Positions 1 through 8,731 of a DNA stretch of 64,000 bases are shown piece by piece. How positions within the stretch are numbered: position 1 is the stretch's first letter; each line of letters starts with the position of its first letter. The translations under genes were made by a program, and so were the position numbers. Source of the stretch: Clostridium guangxiense (GTDB lineage Bacteria > Bacillota > Clostridia > Clostridiales > Clostridiaceae); NCBI RefSeq assembly GCF_021043395.1, contig NZ_JAJNKE010000001.1:232149-296148 (forward strand). Reading direction: 5' to 3'. The notes under the pieces are model-generated. The model worked only from the letters and a program-made list of their open reading frames with translations, searched no databases and was not told where the DNA came from.

Positions 1-1993
1 CTGAAAATCCACCTATAGGTGACTTCAACACCGCCGCAAATGGAATATCCTGCATTGGGTTATCTATCACTTGTAAAAAAGAAAGCATAGTTTTTATTTC
101 TGAACTTTCAAAATAACCCGAATTTGAATCGGCAAATACAGGTATACCCATTTTTTTAAGTTCATCATAAAAAACCCCAGACCACTTCTTAGTTGAACGA
201 AGAAGTATAACTATATCTTTATATTGGGCTTTTCTGTAGCCTTCACTTTCCTTATCAAATACATAAAAATTTTTATTTTCATCATCATTTTGCGTCATAT
301 CAAGTATTCTTTTTCCAACTACTCTAGCTTCAAGCATTATATCAGAAATATCTTCTTCCTCTTCTACTTCTGTTTCTTCTTTATTTTTTTCAACAACATA
401 AAGTTCTATATTGTTATTTGTCCCTTCGCTTTCTGAATCTAAATCTTTATACTTAGCACCAGGATTTAAAAACTCCGAACTAGTATAATTCATTTCTCCT
501 ACAGTTAATGACATTATCTGCTTAAAGATAAAATTAACGCCATCTAGTATTTCTTTTCTGCTTCTAAAATTCTTATAAAGAAGTATCTTTCTGTTTTTAG
601 CTTTTTCACCTTTTTCATAGGTATTATACTTTTCAAGGAACAATTTTGGATTTGCCTTTCTAAATCTATAAATGCTCTGTTTAACATCTCCAACCATGAA
701 CAGGTTAGGGTTATCTGTATACTTTCTTGATATTGTTCCCATTATTACTTCCTGTACAAGGTTACTGTCCTGATATTCATCTATTAATATTTCGTCATAT
801 TTTTCCCTTATTTCAAGAGCTGCCTTAGAAGGCTTTATATTATTTTCCTCATCTTTTTCAGTTAAAATTTCAAGGCACATATGCTCAAAATCATTAAAGT
901 CTATTATATTTTTTCTACTTTTATTTAATTTATATTTTTCATTAAACTCAATTACAAGCTCTCCAAGCGACTTCATAAGTGGATATAGCTCATTCATTTC
1001 ATTTTTTATTGAAGTTTCGTTCTTTGATGTTATATTCACAGCTATATCACTTAGCTTTTTCTTTACGCTATCTCTTGCATCTTTAACTAGTTTTTGTTTT
1101 TCCTTATTTACGTCTTTGCCGCATCTTTTTAAAGTTTTAAAAGAGACATCATTTAGAGCTTTATAAAGCTTATTGTAATCACTGCAGCTCATTATAATGT
1201 CATCAAGCATATCAGCATCTTCTTTATAGTTTTCAATATAGTTTTCAAGTGTTGGCTCATTTTCTATTATTCTTAGAGCATTAACGATTGATTCTTTCAT
1301 TCCAATCAGTTGTATGTTTATACTATTAAGCAAAACTTTTGCCCATTCTGAATTTCCAAACTCAAAGTTTTCATCTATATTAAATTTTTCTACCATAGAA
1401 TTAATCCATTCATATGGCCAAGGATTACTCATGGCAAAGTTGTACAAACTCATTACAGTTTCAAACAAGGCAGAATCATCTCTATTATTGCAATAACTTT
1501 CTAAAAGTCTTAAAAACGTTGAATCTCCATTTCTTTGTACTTCTAAATACTTTTCTTCAAATAATGCATCAAGGGTTTCACTCTTCAAAAGAACCATTTC
1601 TGTTTCATCGCCAACTCTAAAGTCTGGATCTATGTCTATATAGTGAAAATTGTTTTTTATTACATCCAAGCAAAAAGAGTGTATAGTCGTTATTTTCGCC
1701 TTATTTAAAAGTGCAAACTGTCTTTGAATTGTTTTAGAATTAGGATTTTTATAAAGTTTTTCTGATATCGCCTTTCCTATTCTTTCTCTCATTTCTGATG
1801 CCGCTGCATTTGTAAAAGTAACTACTAAAAGTCTATCTATATCAACAGGATTCTCTTCATCCATTATAATCCTTATTATTCTTTCAACAAGCACAGCAGT
1901 TTTTCCTGAACCCGCAGCCGCTGCTACAAGCAGATTAGAGTCTCTTGAATTTATGGCTTCAAGCTGCTCATCTGTCCACATGTTCTTACTCAT
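1..1993 (-). CDS. addA: AddA helicase/nuclease, N-terminal part (runs off left edge)
   Basis: ATP-dependent UvrD-type helicase and nuclease subunit of AddAB, which resects double-strand breaks for RecA-dependent repair in the cytoplasm. About 664 codons are present; the family is usually about 1200-1250 residues, so the C-terminal nuclease lies outside the window. Visible motifs are Walker A (AAAAGSGKT, about residues 24-32), TFTNAAASEMRER, TTIHSFC, and Walker B DEYQD near residue 405. I chose ATG 1993 because a GGAGGGG site lies just upstream inside addB; this start overlaps the addB stop as ATGAGTAA. An in-frame ATG at 1981 is the alternative. The 8-base overlap suggests translational coupling. 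Identification is very secure. Confidence 0.95.
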   Translation of the reverse strand, partial: MSKNMWTDEQLEAINSRDSNLLVAAAAGSGKTAVLVERIIRIIMDEENPVDIDRLLVVTFTNAAASEMRERIGKAISEKLYKNPNSKTIQRQFALLNKAKITTIHSFCLDVIKNNFHYIDIDPDFRVGDETEMVLLKSETLDALFEEKYLEVQRNGDSTFLRLLESYCNNRDDSALFETVMSLYNFAMSNPWPYEWINSMVEKFNIDENFEFGNSEWAKVLLNSINIQLIGMKESIVNALRIIENEPTLENYIENYKEDADMLDDIIMSCSDYNKLYKALNDVSFKTLKRCGKDVNKEKQKLVKDARDSVKKKLSDIAVNITSKNETSIKNEMNELYPLMKSLGELVIEFNEKYKLNKSRKNIIDFNDFEHMCLEILTEKDEENNIKPSKAALEIREKYDEILIDEYQDSNLVQEVIMGTISRKYTDNPNLFMVGDVKQSIYRFRKANPKLFLEKYNTYEKGEKAKNRKILLYKNFRSRKEILDGVNFIFKQIMSLTVGEMNYTSSEFLNPGAKYKDLDSESEGTNNNIELYVVEKNKEETEVEEEEDISDIMLEARVVGKRILDMTQNDDENKNFYVFDKESEGYRKAQYKDIVILLRSTKKWSGVFYDELKKMGIPVFADSNSGYFESSEIKTMLSFLQVIDNPMQDIPFAAVLKSPIGGFS

Positions 1994-4900
1994 CTTCCTC
2001 CCCTCCTTTTTCATTTTCAATAAGCTTCCAAACCTCATCATCTTTTTTATCTTCTATATATCTGTAATTATTGTCTTCAAAATTCATATCAAATCTACAA
2101 ATTGATGAATAAATGCAATATTCACAAGGAGTGTTTTCCTTCTTTTTGTAAGGGTTTATTTTTATATTTCCATTTATAAGTTTATTGCAATTTTCCATTA
2201 TTATATTTCTCACATGCCTCATTAAAAGATCAAATTGATTATCACTAATAGCTGAAGATTTTCCCAAATTTCCATCTTTCTTTATTGATGCTGGTATAAT
2301 AACAGAATTCCCTTCCATTTCTTTATCCATTTCTTTTATTATATCTGGATCTGAAAGTAAAAGTCCTTTCATTTTAAAACTTTTTAGTATTTCTTCTCTT
2401 ATTTCTTCATCTGTCATATTCTTTTTATCTTTTATAACAGGATTATCCATTTTTAAATAAAGTGCTCCTGCTGGAAATGTATTTTCTCCTTCATTTTCCA
2501 TTATTGCATCAAGGTATAGTAAAAGCTGAATTTCAAGACCATAATATACATCGGATAACTTAAAAATCTTGTTTCCAGATTTATAATCTATAATTCTTAT
2601 ATAGGTTTTATCATCCTTTTCAAGCATATCTATCCTATCAATTCTGCCTGTCAAGACCACTTTCCTTCCATTTTCAATCTCAACTATTATAGGTGGATAA
2701 TTACCTCCATTTTCAAAGGAAACCTCATAACCTACTGGTTCAAAATTCCCCCTTTTGAAATGCTCTGTAACTATTTCAGAAGTCTTTAATAAAACTTTTT
2801 TAATTCTTCCTGTAAAATAAGCATTCTTAGGAGAGCTGCTGAATATTGAATTAACATTATTACCTATTTCTTTATCAACAATATCAGTTATAAGCTTTTT
2901 TCTAATTCCTTCATCTATATCTTCCCACTTCATATTGCTTTTCTTTATTTCTATGCAGAATTCATCTATTACTTTGTGCATAAAAGATCCAATATCCGGC
3001 GCCGTCAAATTAAACAGCTTTCTTTCCTTAAGCTTCAATCCATATTGAACATAATATGCAAATGGACATGATATATATTTTTCAAACCTAGATACACTCA
3101 TTTTAGGATCTGTTCCATAAAGTTTCTCTGCTTTTTCCCTACTTATAGAATCAACCTGATTTGTATAGAACATTCCAGAGAAAATATTTTCAGAAGTACT
3201 CGCCCATTTTTCATTTTTTGAATAGAATCTATACACATCCCTCCAAAGTTCGCTTTTATAGTTATCATCAATATTTTTTCTAAAAGCAGACACCATTTCA
3301 TTAAAAGTTGGCACTTCAGAAGATATTAAATTCATATTTTTTTCATCGTCTTCATTTTCTAGAATATCACTTTCCATATCTATTAATGGGAATAAAGTCT
3401 TTAGCCTATTTATCACCATAGATGGTCTTAGAGATTTCCCCTCAATATCTGCCATTGGGTAACTTACAATTAGATGATCTGAGCAATTAGTAAGTGTTGT
3501 ATACACTAAAAATTGTTCTTCAAAAGCTCTTGTTTTTGTATCCTTTGCAAGTTCAACTCCTTTTTCTAAAAGTATACCTCTATCATTATCTGTAAGTATA
3601 CCTTCTTCAATACCTGCTGACGGAAAAATCCCATCATTTACACCAACTATAAATAAATTTTTAATACAGTGGCTTTTTAAACGGCTCACACTTCCAACTA
3701 TTACTTGATCCACTGAGGAAGGTATAAGTCCCATCTCATGTTCTTTAATACCCATTAGAAGTATCTTAGAAAACTTCTCAAGGTTTACCTTCTCGTCACC
3801 CATAACCTCCACAATTTGATCCATGAGTCCCATTATCACATTCCAAATTTGGCTGTAGATATTGGCAAGTACCTGCTTTCCTTCTTCTTTAAATTCATCT
3901 ACAAGCCTTTCAACTTTTTCTGGTACATTTATTTCATATAGGAATTCAAATAAAGCACTGCATATTTCAGATGCAGTATTTTTTCTCATTATTTTCTCTC
4001 TAAATTTTTTAAACGGCTCAATTATCCTCTGTCTTATATCATTAACTCTAACTAGTTTTTCTTTATCCTCTTCTGAAATCTCTTCATTAAAACTATTGCC
4101 ATAAATATTATAATGCCACTTATCTTCTAAAACCCATTTTTTTCTGCCTTTTATTCCTGCAGCGAGCACATAGTTTTCTATTAAATCTATATCCTCTGTT
4201 TCTATGTTTGAAAAACCAGATTTAAGATACCTAAATACAGCTTCATAAGACCAATTTTTAATAAATACCTCCATTATAGAATTTACTAAGACTACCAGAT
4301 TATTATCTTCTATACTTCTTCTTTGATCTATAAAATATGGTATTCCATATTCCTTAAAAATAACTGAAATTATCTTCTCATAACTATCAAGATTGCCTGT
4401 AACCACAGCAATATCATTTAATCTATAATTTTTGTCCCTACAAAGAGATATTATCTCTCTTGCAACACTTTCTAGTTCAGAAAAACTATTAGTTGAATTA
4501 CATATCTTTATTTTAGTTGTTTTTTCTTTAAATATTTCATAAGGAAAAGCATATAAATTATTTTCAAGAAATGCTAGTTCTTTATTTTCCCTAAACCTAT
4601 AAAACGGTTTTTCATTGAGAAATACAGGTTTTTCAAGTTTTATATTGTTTTCAGAAGCTATTTTAAGTATTCTATTTTCTGTAGCTTCCGTTATTAAAAA
4701 AACATCCGATCCCGTGAACTTTTTTTCTCCATCCATGCATAAAGTAATATTCACCCTTGAGCACTTTTTTACAAGTTTTTCTATTATGCTATATTGCTGC
4801 ACCGTAAAACTCGAAAATTCATCTATCCATACTTCAGCCCCATTAAAGGCATTCGTGTAATCAATCTTTTCTTTTAGTAGAGTGAGATCATCATCTGGAT

Positions 4901-5423
4901 CTATGTAATTTTTTTGTATAAGGTTATCGAACTCTTTGTAAATAAAGCTTAAATCATAAAGCTTATTTTTAAGCTCTGTATTGTCTATTTTGTTTAATGC
5001 ATTAATTAATATATCTGGAGTAACTTCATATTTTTTAAATTCACTTATACTTTCTGAGACAGTATCTACAAAGCCTTGCTTTCGAGCCGCTGCACTAAAT
5101 GTTTTGAGTTCATCTTTATGCTCATCCATTATATGATATATAAGCATGTTTCTTCCTGCAGGGTCTAAGTGCTTTCTAGTTACTCCCCCAACTTCATTAA
5201 ATACTTTATACGCTAATCTTTTAAAGCTAAGTACCTTTACTCTAAGAGCTGCTCTTTCACCTATAACATTCAATATATTTTTTTCAGATTGAAATGAGAA
5301 TTGTTCCGGTACAATGAAAATAAGAGGCTTATCGCCTCCATCATTTACTCTCTTATTTATACTTTCTATACAAAATTGGCTTTTTCCGCTGCCGGCTCTT
5401 CCATAGATAAATCTCAAGCTCAT
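1986..5423 (-). CDS. addB: AddB helicase/nuclease subunit
   Basis: Second subunit of the AddAB helicase-nuclease, about 1145 residues, a normal length. The N terminus has a P-loop (GRAGSGKS, residues 8-15). The C-terminal RecB-like nuclease shows GRIDRID and DYKSG. Cysteines for the family's 4Fe-4S cluster are visible: one in SCPFAYY and three in the C-terminal PCEYC...SSIC stretch. The open frame extends 11 codons further upstream to 5456, but those codons lie in or beside a dispersed repeat. ATG 5423, giving MSLRFIYGRAG, matches the family start and has an AAGGGGTG site about 10 bases upstream. It is co-transcribed with addA, overlapping it by 8 bases. Confidence 0.95.
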   Translation of the reverse strand: MSLRFIYGRAGSGKSQFCIESINKRVNDGGDKPLIFIVPEQFSFQSEKNILNVIGERAALRVKVLSFKRLAYKVFNEVGGVTRKHLDPAGRNMLIYHIMDEHKDELKTFSAAARKQGFVDTVSESISEFKKYEVTPDILINALNKIDNTELKNKLYDLSFIYKEFDNLIQKNYIDPDDDLTLLKEKIDYTNAFNGAEVWIDEFSSFTVQQYSIIEKLVKKCSRVNITLCMDGEKKFTGSDVFLITEATENRILKIASENNIKLEKPVFLNEKPFYRFRENKELAFLENNLYAFPYEIFKEKTTKIKICNSTNSFSELESVAREIISLCRDKNYRLNDIAVVTGNLDSYEKIISVIFKEYGIPYFIDQRRSIEDNNLVVLVNSIMEVFIKNWSYEAVFRYLKSGFSNIETEDIDLIENYVLAAGIKGRKKWVLEDKWHYNIYGNSFNEEISEEDKEKLVRVNDIRQRIIEPFKKFREKIMRKNTASEICSALFEFLYEINVPEKVERLVDEFKEEGKQVLANIYSQIWNVIMGLMDQIVEVMGDEKVNLEKFSKILLMGIKEHEMGLIPSSVDQVIVGSVSRLKSHCIKNLFIVGVNDGIFPSAGIEEGILTDNDRGILLEKGVELAKDTKTRAFEEQFLVYTTLTNCSDHLIVSYPMADIEGKSLRPSMVINRLKTLFPLIDMESDILENEDDEKNMNLISSEVPTFNEMVSAFRKNIDDNYKSELWRDVYRFYSKNEKWASTSENIFSGMFYTNQVDSISREKAEKLYGTDPKMSVSRFEKYISCPFAYYVQYGLKLKERKLFNLTAPDIGSFMHKVIDEFCIEIKKSNMKWEDIDEGIRKKLITDIVDKEIGNNVNSIFSSSPKNAYFTGRIKKVLLKTSEIVTEHFKRGNFEPVGYEVSFENGGNYPPIIVEIENGRKVVLTGRIDRIDMLEKDDKTYIRIIDYKSGNKIFKLSDVYYGLEIQLLLYLDAIMENEGENTFPAGALYLKMDNPVIKDKKNMTDEEIREEILKSFKMKGLLLSDPDIIKEMDKEMEGNSVIIPASIKKDGNLGKSSAISDNQFDLLMRHVRNIIMENCNKLINGNIKINPYKKKENTPCEYCIYSSICRFDMNFEDNNYRYIEDKKDDEVWKLIENEKGGEEDE

Positions 5424-5450
5424 GAGCAACACACCCCTTATCAGTTCACA

Positions 5451-5663
5451 ATGCACAATTCACAGTTCACAATGAAGGATGATTTTCTTCCGTTTCACTA
5501 CAGAAAATCTAAAACTTATAACTAACACGAAATTGAGATAAAGCCCTATTAGTTCGTTCAGCCAGCTGAACATCACATTGTGTTTTTATATAATTTTAGA
5601 TTTATCTGACGAGAGGAAGATAAATCATCCTTCATTGTGCATCGTGAAATGTGAATTGTGCAT
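5451..5663. repeat. Long imperfect inverted repeat (GCACAATTCACA family)
   Basis: An intergenic element of about 213 bases between glyA and addB. Its two ends are imperfect inverted copies: the left arm starts ATGCACAATTCACAGTTCAC and continues AATGAAGGATGATTTT; the right arm reads AGATAAATCATCCTTCATTG and ends GTGAATTGTGCAT. An inner GATTTATCT...AGATAAATC pair flanks GACGAGAGGA. The same words recur at 8587-8685 and partly at 42634-42657. It has no coding capacity and resembles a small non-autonomous palindromic element (MITE-like). Confidence 0.75.
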
Positions 5664-5669
5664 TATTTT

Positions 5670-6905
5670 TTACTTGTATATTGGAAATTTATTACAAAGT
5701 TCTGTAACTTTGCTTCTTAAATCACTTAAATCCTTATCTCTATTATCAATAGCATAATTTATAAAATAAGCTATCTGCTTCATTTCTTCTTCTTTAAATC
5801 CTCTTGTTGTAACAGCTGGGGTTCCTATTCTTATCCCACTTGTTATAAAAGGACTCTTTGTTTCAAAAGGTATTGTATTTTTATTTGCAGTAATTCCTAT
5901 AGAATCAAGAAGATGTTCTGCATCTTTTCCTGTAATATATTTATTAGTTAAATCTACAAGTATAAGATGATTGTCTGTACCCCCTGAAACTAATCTGAAA
6001 CCATATTTTTTAAGTTCATCAGAAAGCACTTTAGCATTCTTAACTATTTGATTTGAATAATCTTTAAAATCATCCTTTAAAGCTTCACCAAAACATACTG
6101 CTTTAGCTGCAATTATATGCATTAAAGGTCCTCCCTGCATTCCTGGGAAGATAGTCTTATCTATAGCTTTAGCATACTTTTCCTTACAAAGTATTGCCCC
6201 GCCTCTAGGTCCTCTTAAAGTCTTATGTGTAGTTGTTGTAACAAAATCTGCATATGGAACTGGTGATGGATGAAGTCCTGCTGCTACAAGTCCAGCAATA
6301 TGAGCCATGTCGACCATTAAATAAGCTCCTACTTCATCACATACTTCTCTAAATTTGGCAAAATCAATAGTTCTTGGATATGCACTTGCTCCCGCAACTA
6401 TAATCTTTGGTTTGCATTCAAGTGCTTTTTTTCTCAATTCTTCATAATCAATTTGTTCTGTTTCCTTACTAACCCCATATGATACAACATTAAAAAGTTT
6501 TCCAGAAAAATTAACAGGACTTCCATGTGTTAAATGACCACCGTGACTCAAGTCCATTCCCATTATTGTATCTCCTGGCTGAAGAACAGCGAAATAAACC
6601 CCCATATTTGCTTGTGAACCTGAATGAGGTTGAACATTAACGTGTTCTGCACCAAAAAGCTTTTTAAGTCTATCCTTTGCAAGATCTTCAACCTTATCTA
6701 CAACATAGCATCCGCCATAATATCTTTTTCCTGGATACCCTTCAGCATACTTGTTTGTTAAAAATGATCCCATAGCTTCCATAACTGCTTTACTTGTAAA
6801 GTTTTCAGATGCTATAAGTTCTATATTATTCTCTTGTCTTTCATGTTCTTCATTTATTATTGAATAAACTTCAGAATCTCCATTTTTTATACTTTCAAAA
6901 TCCAT
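5670..6905 (-). CDS. glyA: Serine hydroxymethyltransferase
   Basis: PLP enzyme interconverting serine plus tetrahydrofolate with glycine plus methylene-tetrahydrofolate, the main one-carbon source. It has 411 residues, typical for bacteria. The PLP lysine is K228 in [34 protein letters not shown] and the [12 protein letters not shown] stretch are all present. ATG 6905 is preceded by AGGGGGCC. A sigma-A promoter lies upstream (6966-6994). A palindromic repeat separates it from addB, so it is probably monocistronic or weakly linked. No glycine riboswitch is visible in the short leader. Confidence 0.97.
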   Translation of the reverse strand: MDFESIKNGDSEVYSIINEEHERQENNIELIASENFTSKAVMEAMGSFLTNKYAEGYPGKRYYGGCYVVDKVEDLAKDRLKKLFGAEHVNVQPHSGSQANMGVYFAVLQPGDTIMGMDLSHGGHLTHGSPVNFSGKLFNVVSYGVSKETEQIDYEELRKKALECKPKIIVAGASAYPRTIDFAKFREVCDEVGAYLMVDMAHIAGLVAAGLHPSPVPYADFVTTTTHKTLRGPRGGAILCKEKYAKAIDKTIFPGMQGGPLMHIIAAKAVCFGEALKDDFKDYSNQIVKNAKVLSDELKKYGFRLVSGGTDNHLILVDLTNKYITGKDAEHLLDSIGITANKNTIPFETKSPFITSGIRIGTPAVTTRGFKEEEMKQIAYFINYAIDNRDKDLSDLRSKVTELCNKFPIYK

Positions 6906-6965
6906 TTTGTAGGCCCCCTGGTTCTATTAATTTTAATGATTAAATATAACTTTAATTATGTGTAA

Positions 6966-6994
6966 ATTATATAACAAAATATTATGGAATTCAA
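6966..6994 (-). promoter_or_regulatory. Sigma-A promoter of glyA
   Basis: On the minus strand TTGAAT, 17 bases, then TATAAT. The -10 box is about 60 bases upstream of the glyA ATG. The match and spacing are near consensus for the vegetative sigma factor. Confidence 0.75.
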
Positions 6995-7051
6995 ATAAAA
7001 GTTTATGTTATAATGGTTTCTGTATTTGTCTTTAGAAAGGTATGAATATTT

Positions 7052-7825
7052 ATGCAAGAAAACAAAGTTTTAAACCTAGCAGCACATGCTGGTAAAATAA
7101 TACTTGAAAATGGGGCTGAAACCTACAGAGTTGAAGAAACCATGGTGAAAATTTGTACAGCCTTTGATATAAAGGATGCTGATAGTTTTGTAACCCCTAC
7201 AGGTATAATGCTTTCCATTACATGTAACAATGGTGAAATAGTCTCTGCTGTAAGACGAGTTCAAAGCAGAACTGTAAATTTAGAAAAAATATCAAAAATA
7301 AATAATTTATCTAGAACAATACAAAAAAGCAGATTATCTATAGATGACGTTGAAAAAGAGTTAAAAGTAATTGAAAGTGATAAGAGTTATTCAAATCTTA
7401 CAATGATTTTTTTTGCTGGCATAGGCGCAGCTTTTTTCACTCTTATTTTTGGCGGAGGTTTGACTGATTTTTTTGTGTCATTAATTATAGGTTTTTTAAT
7501 AAAGTATGTTTCAATTGTTTTTTCAAAAATAAATCTAAACGATTTTTTCGTTAACATTATAGGCGGCTCTATTTCAGCTCTCACAGCCTTAATTTTTTAT
7601 AAGTTAGGAGTAATACATTCCGTTGACAAAAGCATAATAGGTTCTATAATGCTTTTAGTTCCTGGACTTGCTATTACAAATGCCGTTAGAGATACTATAG
7701 CTGGAGACCTTGTATCTGGAGTTACACGTGGTCTTGAGGCATTTCTCACTGCTGTCGGAATTGCTGTCGGTACTGGTATTGTATTTAAAATTTGGATTGC
7801 TTTCTTTGGAGGAATAAACATATGA
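7052..7825 (+). CDS. Threonine/serine exporter family protein, ThrE N-terminal type
   Basis: A 257-residue membrane protein of the ThrE/DUF1212 family. The cytoplasmic N-terminal part (residues 1-115) contains GAETYRVEETM and DSFVTPTGI, typical of the family. It is followed by about five hydrophobic segments (residues about 120-250). In corynebacterial ThrE, which exports threonine and serine, this region is fused to a second membrane domain. Here the second part is the next gene, overlapping it by ATGA, so the two probably form one split transporter. The substrate is inferred from the family. It is divergent from glyA, with a TATAAT at 7009-7014. Confidence 0.8.
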   Translation: MQENKVLNLAAHAGKIILENGAETYRVEETMVKICTAFDIKDADSFVTPTGIMLSITCNNGEIVSAVRRVQSRTVNLEKISKINNLSRTIQKSRLSIDDVEKELKVIESDKSYSNLTMIFFAGIGAAFFTLIFGGGLTDFFVSLIIGFLIKYVSIVFSKINLNDFFVNIIGGSISALTALIFYKLGVIHSVDKSIIGSIMLLVPGLAITNAVRDTIAGDLVSGVTRGLEAFLTAVGIAVGTGIVFKIWIAFFGGINI

Positions 7826-8259
7826 TATTGAATTCTATTTATGCAACTATGGCATCCTTTGCTTTTGCCGTATTGTATCACATAAAAGGTAAGGCCATGA
7901 TTTTTTCAGCTATAGGTGGTGGTTTGGGATGGTTTGTATATCTTATATCAATTCATTACAACAACTCTGTAACTGTATCTTTATTTGCTGCATCTATAAC
8001 TGTCTCTATATATTCAGAGGCAATGGCTAGAATACTTAAGAAACCAGTTACTGTTTTTATATTATGTGGAATAATACCTTTAGTACCTGGAAATGGAATG
8101 TATTACACAATGTATGAAACCATAAGTGGTAATCTTACAAAGGCAGCTCACTGGGGATTTCAGACCTTTATGTATGCTGGCTCCATAGCTGTTGCCATAG
8201 TCTTTGTTTCATCGATAACAAAATTAATAAAATTAAGAAAGGTATTACTAAAAAGATAG
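7822..8259 (+). CDS. Threonine/serine exporter family protein, ThrE C-terminal type
   Basis: A 145-residue protein with four or five hydrophobic helices and the motif PLVPGNGMYYTMY, typical of the YjjB/DUF3815 half of ThrE-type exporters. I placed the start at ATG 7822, whose ATGA overlaps the stop of the preceding ThrE-type gene. An upstream in-frame ATG at 7792 would add ten residues inside that gene. Translational coupling and complementary domains suggest a two-subunit exporter. Whether it moves amino acids or something else cannot be told from sequence. Confidence 0.78.
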   Translation: MILNSIYATMASFAFAVLYHIKGKAMIFSAIGGGLGWFVYLISIHYNNSVTVSLFAASITVSIYSEAMARILKKPVTVFILCGIIPLVPGNGMYYTMYETISGNLTKAAHWGFQTFMYAGSIAVAIVFVSSITKLIKLRKVLLKR

Positions 8260-8263
8260 TAAT

Positions 8264-8551
8264 TTATTTTACAAACATCATAAGAGTAGAAATAAGGTCA
8301 TCGACCTTTTTTTCTCTATCATCATCTTCAATAAGGCATATATTATCGTATGACACACAATTTTTAGCATAGCTTTTAAGCATAAGTCCACCTATTTTAT
8401 TTACTGCTGCTCTAACAGCTGCAATTTGTACAACTACATCTTTGCAAGAGGCTCCATTTTCAATCATCTTCTCTATACCTTTTACTTGCCCCTCAATTTT
8501 TCTAAGCCTTATTATTAAATCCCTTTTATTTTTTTCTTCTTTACTTTCCAA
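8264..8551 (-). CDS. CsoR/RcnR-family transcriptional repressor
   Basis: A small all-helical DUF156 regulator of about 95 residues. RLRKIEGQVKGIEKMI is the family's DNA-contacting first helix. From the chosen start the ligand positions are C36, Y61 and C65; copper CsoR has Cys-His-Cys at these positions. The histidine is replaced by tyrosine, so it may sense something other than copper, for example persulfide as in CstR. A further Cys is at 72. The start is chosen as TTG 8551, with GGAGAG seven bases upstream; GTG 8560 would abut that site. It converges on the ThrE pair, and no metal transporter or sulfur gene is adjacent. Confidence 0.82.
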   Translation of the reverse strand: MESKEEKNKRDLIIRLRKIEGQVKGIEKMIENGASCKDVVVQIAAVRAAVNKIGGLMLKSYAKNCVSYDNICLIEDDDREKKVDDLISTLMMFVK

Positions 8552-8586
8552 AAAATTCACTCTCCAAAAATATTATTTATAAAATC

Positions 8587-8685
8587 AGTGCACAATGCAC
8601 AGTAGCTGAACATCATTAAGTTTTAAGATTTATCTGACGTAGGAAAGATAAATCATCCTTAACTGTGAACTGTGCATTGTGCACT
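8587..8685. repeat. Palindromic element with 16-bp perfect terminal inverted repeats
   Basis: About 99 bases between aspS and the csoR-like gene. The ends are exact inverted copies: AGTGCACAATGCACAG at 8587-8602 and CTGTGCATTGTGCACT at 8670-8685. Inside, GATTTATCT (8627-8635) and AGATAAATC (8646-8654) form a second perfect pair around GACGTAGGAA. It shares the core GATTTATCTGACG and AGATAAATCATCCTT with the element at 5451-5663. It is probably a mobile palindromic repeat; it may also fold in the csoR-like leader. Confidence 0.8.
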
Positions 8686-8731
8686 AAAAAAATATTACTT
8701 ATAAAACTTTAATAATAACAATCTAAAACTT

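Noticed and set aside
5424-5456. Upstream extension of addB (11 extra codons)
   Set aside because: The extension lies against a dispersed repeat and lacks a ribosome site; the internal ATG gives the family N terminus.
6906-7051. Possible glycine or other riboswitch upstream of glyA
   Set aside because: The leader is short and holds a plain sigma-A promoter; no conserved aptamer sequence is visible.
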